A DNA stretch of 64,000 nt from an uncultured Oscillospiraceae bacterium (GCA_934622035.1 CAKTVG010000010.1:1-64000), one strand, 5' to 3'; positions 1 to 8,116 are shown, numbered from the stretch's first letter. Numbers and translations: made by a program. The notes: generated from the sequence alone by a model not told the origin.

Positions 1-38
1 GGCTTCGTTTGCCTCTGCTCTCTCGCGACAGCTTGTAC

Positions 39-67
39 ATGATACCACGCCCCTCCCCTTTTGTCAA
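39..67 (-). promoter_or_regulatory. Leftward sigma-A-type promoter
   Basis: On the minus strand a perfect -35 box TTGACA (62-67) is separated by 17 bases from a -10 box TATCAT (39-44). It points off the left edge, so the first bases of the window are probably the 5' end of a leftward gene outside it. The spacing matches the other promoters in this window. Confidence 0.6.
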
Positions 68-178
68 GCTCTTTTTTTGCCTTTTTTTGCCTTTTTTCTT
101 TGCGACGCAGAGCCTACCAGATCTTGTTCGTTTTCTTCCCCCCGAACCACCATATACAGGTTCTCCATATCTTACCGC

Positions 179-207
179 TTGTTTTCTTTTGAAAAAAACG
201 CTATGCT
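179..207 (+). promoter_or_regulatory. Promoter for the tiny peptide gene
   Basis: TTGTTT (179-184) and TATGCT (202-207) are spaced 17 bases apart. The -35 box is poor, but the site lies about 30 bases before a small open frame that is followed directly by a terminator. Moderate to low confidence. Confidence 0.4.
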
Positions 208-238
208 AATGAAAAAATGAAACGAGGTTCTGGAAAAA

Positions 239-313
239 ATGTGCAGACAGCTTCTCTCGCGCTGCATTGCCGCGCTGATGCTCCTTGCTGCGATTGCCGC
301 AAGCGCTACATAA
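239..313 (+). CDS. Possible 24-residue hydrophobic peptide
   Basis: A 24-codon frame starts MCRQLLSRCIAAL and continues as a single hydrophobic helix rich in Ala, Leu and Ile; it could insert in the membrane. A weak ribosome site (ACGAGG) lies upstream, a promoter precedes it and an intrinsic terminator begins three bases after the stop. Promoter, short frame and terminator together form a complete monocistronic unit, which is why it is listed. I recognise no family. It could be a small membrane peptide, a type I toxin-like peptide, or a chance frame inside a small RNA. Confidence 0.35.
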   Translation: MCRQLLSRCIAALMLLAAIAASAT

Positions 314-315
314 GT

Positions 316-357
316 TAATGCCGCCATTTCCATGGCGGCATTACTTTATTTTTACTA
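316..357 (+). terminator. Intrinsic terminator after the tiny peptide
   Basis: A 12-base stem, 316-327 pairing with 332-343 around a 4-base loop, is followed by a T-rich run on the plus strand (344-357). It ends the short unit at 239-313 and also separates it from the convergent gene at 361-780. Confidence 0.7.
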
Positions 358-360
358 TAT

Positions 361-780
361 TTATTTTTCCGTTTTGTGGTGCTCTTCCACGAGAGCCGCA
401 GCCAGAAGGTGGTCACGCGCCGCGCCGTAGTGCAGCCCGGCGAGCACCAGAATTCCCATTGCCAGCAAAACCGCCGCAGAAAGCTTATAGCGCTCCGCCC
501 AGTCGGTCATGACCGCCGCGCCAAAATCTCCGAGCAGATAGGCGGCAATAATCACCAGTGCCGCAGCGACCAGCGCCGCAGCACACAGCGCCCGTGCTGT
601 CCGGCACCGCTTTGCAAGCGTGCGGCAGGGTTCCTGTGCATAATTTGCCTTCATCCGCTGCGTACAGCGTTCCGGCTCCTCTTTTCGGAGCGCTTCCAGC
701 GTATTCGTCAGATATTTTTTCGCACTTTTGTTCTTTGGGTCAGCAAGCGCAGACTCCAAGCGCTCAAAATCAATTTCCAT
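361..780 (-). CDS. Small two-helix membrane protein, unknown
   Basis: This 139-residue protein has a charged, Lys/Glu-rich N-terminal half (about residues 1-62) and two hydrophobic segments (about 64-86 and 101-117), then a short charged tail ending near EEHHKTEK. The Cys residues in the N-terminal half show no metal-site spacing. I do not recognise the family. It begins only 4 bases after the alanine racemase stop, so it is the last gene of the femX-alr operon. A role near the membrane or cell wall is suggested by context only. Confidence 0.6.
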   Translation of the reverse strand: MEIDFERLESALADPKNKSAKKYLTNTLEALRKEEPERCTQRMKANYAQEPCRTLAKRCRTARALCAAALVAAALVIIAAYLLGDFGAAVMTDWAERYKLSAAVLLAMGILVLAGLHYGAARDHLLAAALVEEHHKTEK

Positions 781-784
781 GTTG

Positions 785-1870
785 TCACCTGTATTGGATT
801 TTCATGCCCTTGACATGCAGCGGATTCACCTGCAAAACAGCGCGGTCGCCCGCCCTACACTCCAGATTTCCAATGTCCACCGCAGCGTGCAGCATGCCGA
901 TCTGACCGATCACAGGGCAGCGCTTTCCGTCGATCTCCACCCAGTGCCGCGTCCGCCGCAGCATACCGCGCAGCCCCGAGAGAATCAGATGAATGCAGTC
1001 GCGCATACGCGTAATGCCGCTCTGCGCGCTGACACCGAACCCATTGTACCAGCCAACCGGCACAATGGCGACACGCGTATCCCGCTTTGCCTTCCAAACG
1101 GCGCCGTAACCCGTCGTGTGTCCCTTCGGAAGGACGCGGACGGTATCGACCTGCGTCTCCACATAGCCGACCGGGTGCAGTGCCGTTGCAAATGGCATCC
1201 GCCCGAGAATCGCAGAGCCGAGACGCACGCCGTCGCAGCGCATTTCCGGAAAACGCAGAAAGGCCGCCGAGTTGCAGCAGTGCACAATCCCGGTTTCGTA
1301 CCCCGCGGCACGAATCTTCGCTACTGCTTCCATAAATGCAGAAAACTCCGCTTTTGTTCTCTTTTCGTTGTTAAACGCGCAGTCAAAATGCGTATAAATG
1401 CCGCTGATAGCGATGTGCTTTTCCTCGCGGTACAGGCGCAGAATCCCCTCGACGTCCTCCGGCAGGAAGCCGAAGCGGCCCATGCCGGTGTCAATTTTAA
1501 CGTGCACCTCAGCCACATCCGCTCGCTGCGCAGCGATTTCGTTGACAAGCGCTGCCATTTCCGGCGACCCAACGGTCAAAATCGCGCGCAGATCCATCAG
1601 GCGATTGATCTCCTCCGCATTCTCCGCGGAACGCAGCATCAGAATCTGTGACTGCTCAAAGCCGTTTTCGCGCAGCAGCTCCGCCTCTCGCACCTCTGTG
1701 ACACAGAAGCGGTCGATGCCATGCTCCGCCAGCCGCTGCGCCAGCGGCACGATGCCAAGCCCATAGCCGTTGCCCTTGACCACCGCCCAGATAGGCGTGT
1801 CGCCCGCTTTGCGCTTCAGCAGCTCGATATTATGTGAAAGGGCGCTGTTTTCCACCACATACGCTTTCAT
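785..1870 (-). CDS. alr: Alanine racemase-family PLP enzyme
   Basis: Fold-type III PLP racemase of 361 residues, near the usual length. It should interconvert L- and D-alanine for peptidoglycan. Visible marks are the PLP lysine in AVVKGNGYGLG (Lys32), the IDTGMGRFGF stretch (about 126-135), HCCNSAA (197-203), a GYG motif with the probable catalytic Tyr (Tyr255) and a C-terminal domain. Some motifs depart from the consensus: the usual KANAYGHG reads KGNGYGLG, and the usual Met-Asp pair of the SMDQ motif reads Met-Leu (326-327). A related amino-acid racemase is therefore possible. A GAGGTG ribosome site precedes ATG 1870, 9 bases after the femX-like gene. Confidence 0.82.
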   Translation of the reverse strand: MKAYVVENSALSHNIELLKRKAGDTPIWAVVKGNGYGLGIVPLAQRLAEHGIDRFCVTEVREAELLRENGFEQSQILMLRSAENAEEINRLMDLRAILTVGSPEMAALVNEIAAQRADVAEVHVKIDTGMGRFGFLPEDVEGILRLYREEKHIAISGIYTHFDCAFNNEKRTKAEFSAFMEAVAKIRAAGYETGIVHCCNSAAFLRFPEMRCDGVRLGSAILGRMPFATALHPVGYVETQVDTVRVLPKGHTTGYGAVWKAKRDTRVAIVPVGWYNGFGVSAQSGITRMRDCIHLILSGLRGMLRRTRHWVEIDGKRCPVIGQIGMLHAAVDIGNLECRAGDRAVLQVNPLHVKGMKIQYR

Positions 1871-1879
1871 CTGCGCACC

Positions 1880-2950
1880 TCACTCGGCTTTCTTTCCTCG
1901 GTTTTTGAGCATGTAGAGCTTCGCATTCAGGCTCTTATAGGCAAGACTGCCCTTTTCCGCGATAAAATAGGAGGTCTTTTTCAGAACCAAATCGTATTCT
2001 CCGACAAATTCGGTGAATTCTCCGTTGAAGCCCTTTTTGAATTTATAAAGGCCGTAAAGGGGATTGTCCTCCGAAAGATCGCCGGAAACGCCGCGGAAAT
2101 CATAAACGCGGCTGCCGGTTTCAACCGCCCACTTTATCATGTTCCATTGCAGCAGGTAGTTTGGCATCAGGTTGCGGTGCTCATTGGAGCTTGCGCCGTA
2201 GAGATACCAGACCTTGTCGCCGTAGTGAATGGCGAGTGTGCCCGCGATGGGCTGCCCCTCGTGAAAGGCCATATACAGCCGCGCATGCTCGCCGAGGTTG
2301 TCCAGCATGGTGGAAAAATACTCCGGCGGACGGGTCACAAAGCCGTCGCGCACGCCGGTTTCCAGCATGATCCGCGCAAAATCCGGCACCATTTCCTTAC
2401 CGCAAACGCGTACCTCAACACCCTTTTTCACCGCAAGGCGGATGTTATAACGCGTCTTCTGCTGGAAGGAGGCCAGCAGCTCATCCTCGGTACGTCCGTT
2501 CAGATAGAGGCGGAAGACATATTTCGGCTGGATCGCCTCAAAATTCTTGCCGCCCTCCTTGGTTCGGAAGCCGAAGTCCTCCAGCATTTTCCTGAATTCC
2601 AAATCACTCGAAGGAACGTCCGGATCGATTTTAATGACATAGGCGTTTTCTTCCTTCGCCAGCACCTTGGCCGCGGCGATCAGCTCGCCGAAGGTCGCTC
2701 TGTCGTCCAGGTCACACACCGGCCCGCGGCAGGCGTAGAGAATTTTCTTATGCACAATGGGCATTTTGCGGATCAGAAACGCAATACTGCCCCGAATTGT
2801 TCCGTTTTCATCCCGGCAGAGAATCGCGCGCCAGGTCCATGCCGGTTTCTGCTTTGCCCAGAGCACGCTCTGAGAAAAATGCCCCTTGGGGTGGCCCTGC
2901 ACAAACGCCTCATATTCCGCCAGATTCGATTCATTGACATACTCAACCAT
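1880..2950 (-). CDS. FemABX-family aminoacyltransferase
   Basis: About 356 residues with the FemABX layout of two GNAT-like halves. Family motifs visible include FSQSVLWAKQK near the N-terminus, a QQKTRYNIRLAVKKG segment at mid-protein, and the C-terminal VYDFRGVSGD and YGLYKFKKGFNGEF motifs. FemX-type enzymes use aminoacyl-tRNA to add the first residue of the peptide cross-bridge onto lipid-linked precursor at the cytoplasmic face. Pairing with an alanine racemase fits a cell-wall role. An ATG nine bases upstream (2959) overlaps the likely ribosome site GGAG, so the ATG at 2950 is preferred. Confidence 0.82.
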   Translation of the reverse strand: MVEYVNESNLAEYEAFVQGHPKGHFSQSVLWAKQKPAWTWRAILCRDENGTIRGSIAFLIRKMPIVHKKILYACRGPVCDLDDRATFGELIAAAKVLAKEENAYVIKIDPDVPSSDLEFRKMLEDFGFRTKEGGKNFEAIQPKYVFRLYLNGRTEDELLASFQQKTRYNIRLAVKKGVEVRVCGKEMVPDFARIMLETGVRDGFVTRPPEYFSTMLDNLGEHARLYMAFHEGQPIAGTLAIHYGDKVWYLYGASSNEHRNLMPNYLLQWNMIKWAVETGSRVYDFRGVSGDLSEDNPLYGLYKFKKGFNGEFTEFVGEYDLVLKKTSYFIAEKGSLAYKSLNAKLYMLKNRGKKAE

Positions 2951-2984
2951 GTTCTGCATCTCCGATTATTTGTTCTCTTTCTAT

Positions 2985-3013
2985 AGTCTACCACACTCTC
3001 CGCTTCTTTGCAA
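2985..3013 (-). promoter_or_regulatory. Promoter of the femX-alr operon
   Basis: Minus-strand TTGCAA (3008-3013) and TAGACT (2985-2990), 17-base spacer. It sits back to back with the plus-strand promoter at 3027-3055, so the two units are divergently transcribed from a shared region of about 70 bases. Confidence 0.6.
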
Positions 3014-3026
3014 GCAAAACAAGCGC

Positions 3027-3055
3027 TTGCGCGCAATGCCCGCATGTGTTATACT
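3027..3055 (+). promoter_or_regulatory. Promoter of the dihydropyrimidinase gene
   Basis: TTGCGC (3027-3032) and TATACT (3050-3055) with a 17-base spacer, about 70 bases before the start codon at 3126. Confidence 0.6.
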
Positions 3056-3125
3056 TATTTTATAAAATACTGGGGATGCTTCTGCCGGTTTGTCAGAGAT
3101 TCCCCATAAAAAGGAGTTGTCTGGT

Positions 3126-4496
3126 ATGAAAAAACTGCTTCGCGGCGGCACGGTTATCAACGCCTCCGGCAAACAGGCTGCGGATGTCCTGATCGACAGT
3201 GAGAAGATTGTCGAGGTCGCGCCCGCGCTGGCCTGTGAGGATGCCGAGGTCATCGACGTTTCCGGCAAGCTGCTCTTCCCCGGCTTTATCGACGCGCACA
3301 CGCATTTTGACCTGGACGTCTGCAACACGACCACCGCCGACGACTTCTACACCGGCGGCCGCTCCGCGCTGCGCGGCGGCACAACCATGGTCATCGATTT
3401 TGCCTGCCCCAACAAGGGCGAAACGCTGCAATACGGCCTCGACCTCTGGCACAAAAAGGCCGATGGCAAAACCTCCTGCGACTACAGCTTCCATATGACG
3501 ATAGACGATTGGAACGAGGAGATCATCCGCGAGCTGCCGCGCATGTTCGAGCAGGGCATCAGCTCCTTCAAGATGTACCTGACCTACCCCGCCATGATGA
3601 TCGGGGATGAAAACATCTTTCACGCGCTGCGCGAGCTGAAAAAGCTCGGCGGCATTGCGGGCGTTCACTGCGAAAACGCCGGTGTCATCGACGCGCTGAT
3701 TGCGGAAAAGAAGGCCGCTGGCGAGTTTTCCCCCGCCGCGCATCCGCAGTGCCGCCCCGCCATTCTGGAGGCCGAGGCCGTCGACCGTTTGCTGAAAATG
3801 GCAAAGCTGGCGGACGTGCCCGTTGTCGTGGTGCATCTATCCTCCGAGGCCGGTCTGCGTGAAATTGAAGAAGCGCGCGCAACCGGCCAGAAGGTTTTCG
3901 TGGAAACCTGCCCCCATTACCTGCTGATGGAGGATTCTCTCTACCGCAAGCCCGATTTTGAGGGTGCAAAATACGTCTGCGCGCCCCCGCTGCGCAAGCG
4001 TCTGGACAACGAAGCGCTCTGGCAGGCACTGGCCGCCGGCGAGATTCAGACCGTTTCTACGGACCATTGCAGCTTCACCCTCAAGCAGAAGGACGCAGGC
4101 CGCGGGGATTTCACCAAAATTCCGGGCGGCATGCCGGGCGTGGAGACGCGCGGTGTTCTGATGTACACCTACGGCGTCGCCGCCGGGCGCATCACCGCCG
4201 AGCGCATGGCGGACGTCCTGTCCGAAACGCCCGCAAAGCTCTACGGCGCCTATCCCCGCAAGGGCTGCATCGCTCCCGGCGCGGATGCGGACATCGTCGT
4301 CTACGACCCCGAGGGCAAAACCGTGATTACTGCGGCAGATCAGGCCGCCAACGTCGATTACGCGCCCTTTGAGGGCTATGAAATCGCCGGGCACATCGCC
4401 AAGGTCTTCCTGCGCGGCACTCTTGCCGTAGAGGAGGGAGCCATTCTCTCCGAGTGCGGCGGCGAATTCATCCCGCGCGGCAAATGCGAGTTGTAA
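3126..4496 (+). CDS. hydA: Dihydropyrimidinase / D-hydantoinase
   Basis: Amidohydrolase-superfamily enzyme of 456 residues. It hydrolyses cyclic ureides such as dihydropyrimidines or hydantoins to carbamoyl amino acids. The metal-site residues are in order: DAHTHFD (His58, His60), the bridging lysine in SSFKMYLTY (Lys149), GVHCEN (His181), VVHLSS (His237) and STDHCSF (Asp313). Start ATG 3126 follows AAGGAG by about 8 bases; an upstream in-frame TTG at 3090 has no site. It is monocistronic between its promoter and a terminator. No partner carbamoylase or dihydropyrimidine dehydrogenase lies beside it, so the natural substrate is open. Confidence 0.88.
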   Translation: MKKLLRGGTVINASGKQAADVLIDSEKIVEVAPALACEDAEVIDVSGKLLFPGFIDAHTHFDLDVCNTTTADDFYTGGRSALRGGTTMVIDFACPNKGETLQYGLDLWHKKADGKTSCDYSFHMTIDDWNEEIIRELPRMFEQGISSFKMYLTYPAMMIGDENIFHALRELKKLGGIAGVHCENAGVIDALIAEKKAAGEFSPAAHPQCRPAILEAEAVDRLLKMAKLADVPVVVVHLSSEAGLREIEEARATGQKVFVETCPHYLLMEDSLYRKPDFEGAKYVCAPPLRKRLDNEALWQALAAGEIQTVSTDHCSFTLKQKDAGRGDFTKIPGGMPGVETRGVLMYTYGVAAGRITAERMADVLSETPAKLYGAYPRKGCIAPGADADIVVYDPEGKTVITAADQAANVDYAPFEGYEIAGHIAKVFLRGTLAVEEGAILSECGGEFIPRGKCEL

Positions 4497-4514
4497 AATA
4501 GCACAGATGAAAGG

Positions 4515-4538
4515 GCGGAGAGTCGTCAGACTCTCCGC
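4515..4538 (+). terminator. Hairpin terminator after hydA
   Basis: A 10-base stem (4515-4524 with 4529-4538, loop GTCA) is followed by a pyrimidine-rich run with several T clusters. It separates hydA from the promoter at 4639. Confidence 0.55.
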
Positions 4539-4638
4539 TTCCCGCTTCTTTCCTTTTCTCCAAAACCCGCCTTGTGGAGCGGATATTGCAAAATTCGACC
4601 GATTTTGCAGCATTTTTCCATAATAATCCCAAAAATGC

Positions 4639-4667
4639 TTGCATTTTCCAGGCTTCCTGTGTATAAT
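4639..4667 (+). promoter_or_regulatory. Promoter of the first dCMP deaminase
   Basis: TTGCAT (4639-4644) and a consensus TATAAT (4662-4667), 17-base spacer, about 50 bases before ATG 4723. Confidence 0.7.
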
Positions 4668-4722
4668 GCAGTTGTCATCCGCCGGCAGCGGATGGTATCT
4701 TCCAATCGGAGGTCTTACAGAA

Positions 4723-5226
4723 ATGAGCCGCATCGACAAGGAAAACTACTATCTGGACATTGCTGAAACCGTTCTGGAGCGCTCGACCTGCCTGCGCGCC
4801 GCCTACGGCGCGATCATCGTACGCAACGACGAGATTGTCTCCACCGGCTATAACGGCGCACCGCGTGGGCGCAGCAACTGCATGGATCTGGGCTACTGCA
4901 TCCGCGACAAGCTGCACATTCCCTCCGGCCAGCGCTACGAGCTCTGCCGCAGTGTGCACGCCGAAACGAATGCCATCATCTCCGCCGCCCGCAGCGAGTG
5001 CATCGGCGGTACGATCTATCTTGCCGCGCGGGACGTCGCCAGCGGCGAGCTGCTGACGAATTTGCAGCCCTGCCCCATGTGCCGCCGCATGATCATCAAT
5101 GCCGGTCTGTCCAAGATCGTCATCCGCCGCACAAAAACGACCTATGACACCATCAATGTGCAGGAATGGGTCTTCAACGACGATTCCGTCATTGATCCGA
5201 ACGAATTTCAGGAGAGCGCTGAATAA
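4723..5226 (+). CDS. dCMP deaminase family protein (copy 1)
   Basis: A 167-residue zinc-dependent cytidine/deoxycytidylate deaminase-fold protein. The active-site signature is complete: HAETNAI (His79, Glu81) and PCPMC (Cys117, Cys120). Family members deaminate dCMP to dUMP, feeding dTMP synthesis. Start ATG 4723 lies 10 bases after CGGAGG; the frame is open further upstream but through the promoter. A second, clearly different family member lies at 16362-16847, so this copy may act on another nucleotide or serve under other conditions. Confidence 0.8.
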   Translation: MSRIDKENYYLDIAETVLERSTCLRAAYGAIIVRNDEIVSTGYNGAPRGRSNCMDLGYCIRDKLHIPSGQRYELCRSVHAETNAIISAARSECIGGTIYLAARDVASGELLTNLQPCPMCRRMIINAGLSKIVIRRTKTTYDTINVQEWVFNDDSVIDPNEFQESAE

Positions 5227-5280
5227 ATGTGTCTGAACTCCCTCCTTTCCGGGAAAAATCCGGATAAGGAGGGAATTATT

Positions 5281-5544
5281 ATGGTAAAAGGCACAAATCG
5301 CCGGGTGATCGTTGTGAAATCGCCTGACCCGGCGCTGTTTGAGCAGGCGATCTTCCTTCTGAAGGAGGATGCTGCACAGACCGCTACGCCGCACGAGCTT
5401 CTCGAAGAGGCGCAGCGCGCTGCCGAGCGCTACAGCGCCGGCCGTCTTCCTGCCGTCCGGGGCAGGGTGCGCGGCATAGTATGGGCGCTCGCGGGCGCCG
5501 CGCCCGTGGCGCTTGCATGGCTGGCCAGCGTTTTTTTCCGCTGA
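5281..5544 (+). CDS. Small protein with one C-terminal membrane helix
   Basis: An 87-residue protein with a basic N-terminus, a helical middle rich in Ala and Glu, and one hydrophobic segment (about 68-84) close to the C-terminus ending in Phe-Arg. The layout suggests a tail-anchored membrane protein with its N-terminus in the cytoplasm. A GGAGGG ribosome site lies just upstream of ATG 5281. It follows the dCMP deaminase by 54 bases and ends at a strong terminator, so the two are probably cotranscribed. I do not recognise a family. Confidence 0.55.
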   Translation: MVKGTNRRVIVVKSPDPALFEQAIFLLKEDAAQTATPHELLEEAQRAAERYSAGRLPAVRGRVRGIVWALAGAAPVALAWLASVFFR

Positions 5545-5553
5545 GGGTCGTTT

Positions 5554-5601
5554 CCCGGCATGTCGAGGGACGTTTTTTCGACATGCCGGGTTGTTTTTTT
5601 T
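5554..5601 (+). terminator. Strong intrinsic terminator
   Basis: A perfect 13-base stem (5554-5566 with 5578-5590), 11-base loop and a TTGT8 run (5591-5601). It ends the dCMP deaminase unit. The T run also supplies the -35 box of the next promoter. Confidence 0.88.
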
Positions 5602-5619
5602 CATGACTTATGGTAAACT
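5591..5619 (+). promoter_or_regulatory. Promoter of dusB-sigma operon inside a terminator tail
   Basis: TTGTTT (5591-5596) lies in the T run of the preceding terminator; 17 bases on is TGG-TAAACT (5611-5619), an extended -10 element. It precedes dusB by about 35 bases. Confidence 0.5.
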
Positions 5620-5652
5620 GAATGACAAATACAGTAGAAGGAGGATTTGCCC

Positions 5653-6612
5653 GTGCAGCTGTTCGGAAAAACGCTTGCAAGCCCTGTGGTTCTTGCGCCC
5701 ATGGCCGGTGTCACGGACTACGCCTTCCGCACGGTCTGCGCGGAGCTTGGCGCCGCCGTCACCGTAACGGAGATGGTTTCCTCCCGTGCGCTCGTCTACC
5801 AGGACAAAAAGAGTCGCAGCCTGCTGCGCAAAAACGCAGGCTCCCTGTACGGCGCTCAGCTTTTCGGCAACGAGCCGGAAATCATGGCGCAAGCCGCCGT
5901 GCTGGCGCTGGAATACAGCGGCTGTGATTTTATCGATCTCAACATGGGCTGTCCCATGCCCAAAATCGTCAACAACGGCGACGGCTGCGCCCTGATGAAG
6001 GAGCCCGCTCTCGCCGGGCGCATCGTCCGCGCCGTGAAGGACGCCGTCTCCGTCCCCGTCACCGTCAAACTGCGTCTCGGCTGGGATCGTAGCTGCATCA
6101 ACGCCCCCGAGCTTGCCCGCATCGCCGCGGAAAACGGCGCGGATGCCGTCGCCGTACACGCGCGCACAAAGAGCATGCTCTATTCCGGCCGCGCCGACTG
6201 GGATCGGATCCGTGACGTCTGCGTCGATATCCCCGTCGTCGCCAACGGCGACATCGACTCGCCGGAGGCCGCGCTTCGCTGCCGCGCGCATTCCGGCGCG
6301 GCACTGTTCATGGTCGGACGCGCCGCCTTCGGCGACCCCTGGCTTCTGGGCCAGATTGCCGCCGCGCTGAACGGCGCCGAAATTCCAGAAAAACCCGCGT
6401 TGCCCGCGCGTATGGACCTGGCACTGCGTCAGATTCAGCTTGCCGTCGAGGATAAGGGCGAGCATATCGCCTGTCTGGAGGCGCGCAAGCATTTGGCATG
6501 GTATCTGCGTGGCGTCGCGCATAGTTCTTTCTATAAGGATCAGATCTCCCGGCTTTCCACGCTGGAGGAGGTCTACTCGGTCGTGAAATCGATCAAGAGA
6601 GATTTGAGGTGA
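5653..6612 (+). CDS. dusB: tRNA-dihydrouridine synthase, DusB type
   Basis: A 319-residue TIM-barrel flavoprotein that reduces specific uridines in tRNA to dihydrouridine. It shows the N-terminal LAPMAGVTD motif, the NMGCPMPK motif with the catalytic Cys (Cys100), VTVKLRLGWD and a late VGRAAFGDPWLL phosphate-binding region. GTG 5653 lies 8 bases after AAGGAGG; an in-frame TTG at 5647 is too close to that site. The stop overlaps the GTG start of the sigma factor gene. DusB next to unrelated regulators is common in Firmicutes, so no functional link to the sigma factor is implied. Confidence 0.9.
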   Translation: MQLFGKTLASPVVLAPMAGVTDYAFRTVCAELGAAVTVTEMVSSRALVYQDKKSRSLLRKNAGSLYGAQLFGNEPEIMAQAAVLALEYSGCDFIDLNMGCPMPKIVNNGDGCALMKEPALAGRIVRAVKDAVSVPVTVKLRLGWDRSCINAPELARIAAENGADAVAVHARTKSMLYSGRADWDRIRDVCVDIPVVANGDIDSPEAALRCRAHSGAALFMVGRAAFGDPWLLGQIAAALNGAEIPEKPALPARMDLALRQIQLAVEDKGEHIACLEARKHLAWYLRGVAHSSFYKDQISRLSTLEEVYSVVKSIKRDLR

Positions 6613-7172
6613 GCAGCATAGACGAAAACAAGTACATCAAGAAAGCGATTGCAGGTGACACGGATGCCTTCGCGCGTCTTGTCGAGCTGTACCAGCCGCA
6701 GGTCTACCGTCTCGCTTTCCGCATGACGAACCATCCCGAGGATGCCGCCGACCTGACGCAGGAGATTTTCCTCAAGGCATGGAGCAATCTGGATAAATTT
6801 GAATTTAAATCTGCCTTTTCCACCTGGCTTTACCGTCTTGCCTCCAATTTGTGCATTGATTTCCTGAGAAATGCACGCCGCAGGCAGACCATCCCCCTTG
6901 TTTTTGAGGACGGCGAGGGCGAAGAACAGCGCATTGACGTTGTGGATCCCGCGCCGCAGCCCGAGGATGCCGTCATTGCCGCCGAGAGGCAGTCGCTGCT
7001 CTCCGCCGCAATGGAGGCGCTGGAACCGGAGCACCGGGAAATTCTCACGCTGCGCGTGGTCAACGACCTGAGCTACACGGACATTGCGCAGATTCTGGGG
7101 GTGAAGGAGGGAACCGTCAAGTCCCGCCTTGCCCGCGCCCGTGAAAAATTGAGAAAAAATTATTACAAATAG
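6609..7172 (+). CDS. ECF RNA polymerase sigma factor
   Basis: A 187-residue sigma-70 family protein of the extracytoplasmic-function type. Region 2 covers about residues 15-85, including DAADLTQEIFLKAW and the STWLYRLASNLCIDFLR promoter-melting stretch; region 4 covers about 130-185 with the helix-turn-helix SYTDIAQILGVKEGTVKSR. It starts at GTG 6609, overlapping the dusB stop, and so is translationally coupled to it. The next gene encodes a zinc-finger membrane anti-sigma factor, which should hold this sigma at the membrane until an envelope signal releases it. The sequence is SigW-like; the regulon is unknown. Confidence 0.9.
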   Translation: MSSIDENKYIKKAIAGDTDAFARLVELYQPQVYRLAFRMTNHPEDAADLTQEIFLKAWSNLDKFEFKSAFSTWLYRLASNLCIDFLRNARRRQTIPLVFEDGEGEEQRIDVVDPAPQPEDAVIAAERQSLLSAAMEALEPEHREILTLRVVNDLSYTDIAQILGVKEGTVKSRLARAREKLRKNYYK

Positions 7173-7224
7173 GGAACAAAAGTTACTGGACTTCGTCTAA
7201 ACCCGCAGAAAGGAGGTCGCGGAT

Positions 7225-8040
7225 ATGGATTGCACGGAATCTCTGATTTACATCAATGGCCACATCGACGGCATCAACACCGAAGCGGAAGAAGCGCTTC
7301 TGCAAGAGCATCTGAATACCTGTCCCCAATGCCGCGCCCTTCTTGCGCAATATGAGCAGCTCGACCGTCAGCTCGCCGACGTTCCTGCGCCGCCTGCCGG
7401 TCTGACGAAGCGCATTCTGGCGCAGCTGCCGAAAAAGCGTAAGCGCCGCGGCCTGCTCTACTTTGCCGCGCCCGCCGCCACCCTCGCTACCGCCGCGATT
7501 CTGGCCCTGGCCGTGTTCGGCGCGATGAATCTGCCTGTTTTCGCGGCAAAATCGGCAAGCGATTATGCCGCGCCGAAGGAAGAATTTAGCGACATGGAGA
7601 ACAGCATGGTCGGCTATGCCAGCAATCTCGCCCCCTCGCCCCCCATGGCGGCGGACGGTGCGCTGACCGAGACGATGAAATCCGCCGGTACGGAGCAGCG
7701 GCAGGAATATTTTGATCTCTCCTCTATGCCCGTTCTGATTGTCTGGGGAGACGACGCCGAAAGCTATTACACGGACCTTACCCCAATGGAGACCGTCGAT
7801 GCAGACGGCGGCACAGCTCTGGACGAAGTACTGCAAACGCTTCTGCCCGATGCTTCCGTTCTGGTGGAAAAAACGGAAGGTGCGCTCTCCGTTTCCTCCG
7901 TCACTGCCTACGCCCTGCCCTATTCCGAGCTGCGTGAAATGTTCGACCGCAGCGCCGATGCCTGCGAGATCACCTTCTACGCCCCTGCCGGAGCCTCGGA
8001 AACCGCCGAGTATTTCCTGCTGCTGGCCGTTGCGCCCTGA
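7225..8040 (+). CDS. Membrane anti-sigma factor with zf-HC2 domain
   Basis: A 271-residue protein with an N-terminal anti-sigma zinc-binding domain (His29, Cys33, Cys36 in HLNTCPQC), a basic stretch KKRKRR at about 70-75, one membrane helix (about 77-99), and an external domain of about 170 residues. The outer part has no motif I can name. It should bind the ECF sigma factor encoded just upstream and release it on envelope stress. AAAGGAGG precedes ATG 7225. No site-1 protease is encoded nearby. Confidence 0.85.
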   Translation: MDCTESLIYINGHIDGINTEAEEALLQEHLNTCPQCRALLAQYEQLDRQLADVPAPPAGLTKRILAQLPKKRKRRGLLYFAAPAATLATAAILALAVFGAMNLPVFAAKSASDYAAPKEEFSDMENSMVGYASNLAPSPPMAADGALTETMKSAGTEQRQEYFDLSSMPVLIVWGDDAESYYTDLTPMETVDADGGTALDEVLQTLLPDASVLVEKTEGALSVSSVTAYALPYSELREMFDRSADACEITFYAPAGASETAEYFLLLAVAP

Positions 8041-8055
8041 TTTTTTCGTAATAAT

Positions 8056-8116
8056 AAATCCTTCTTTTCACAAACTAACCGCGAGGTGTCGTCTGTGAAA
8101 AGAAGGATTTTTTTCT
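8056..8116 (+). promoter_or_regulatory. 16-base perfect hairpin enclosing the M23 start codon
   Basis: Bases 8056-8071 are exactly complementary to 8095-8110, with a 23-base loop, and the right arm runs straight into a T run (8108-8114). The right arm contains the GTG start and first codons of the peptidase; the loop contains its ribosome site GCGAGG. The structure has the form of an intrinsic terminator for the sigma/anti-sigma transcript and could also block translation initiation of the next gene. Confidence 0.7.

Noticed and set aside
9..209. A 66-codon frame at the left edge
   Set aside because: No ribosome site, and it overlaps the leftward promoter. The translation is Phe/Pro/Leu-rich without a pattern.
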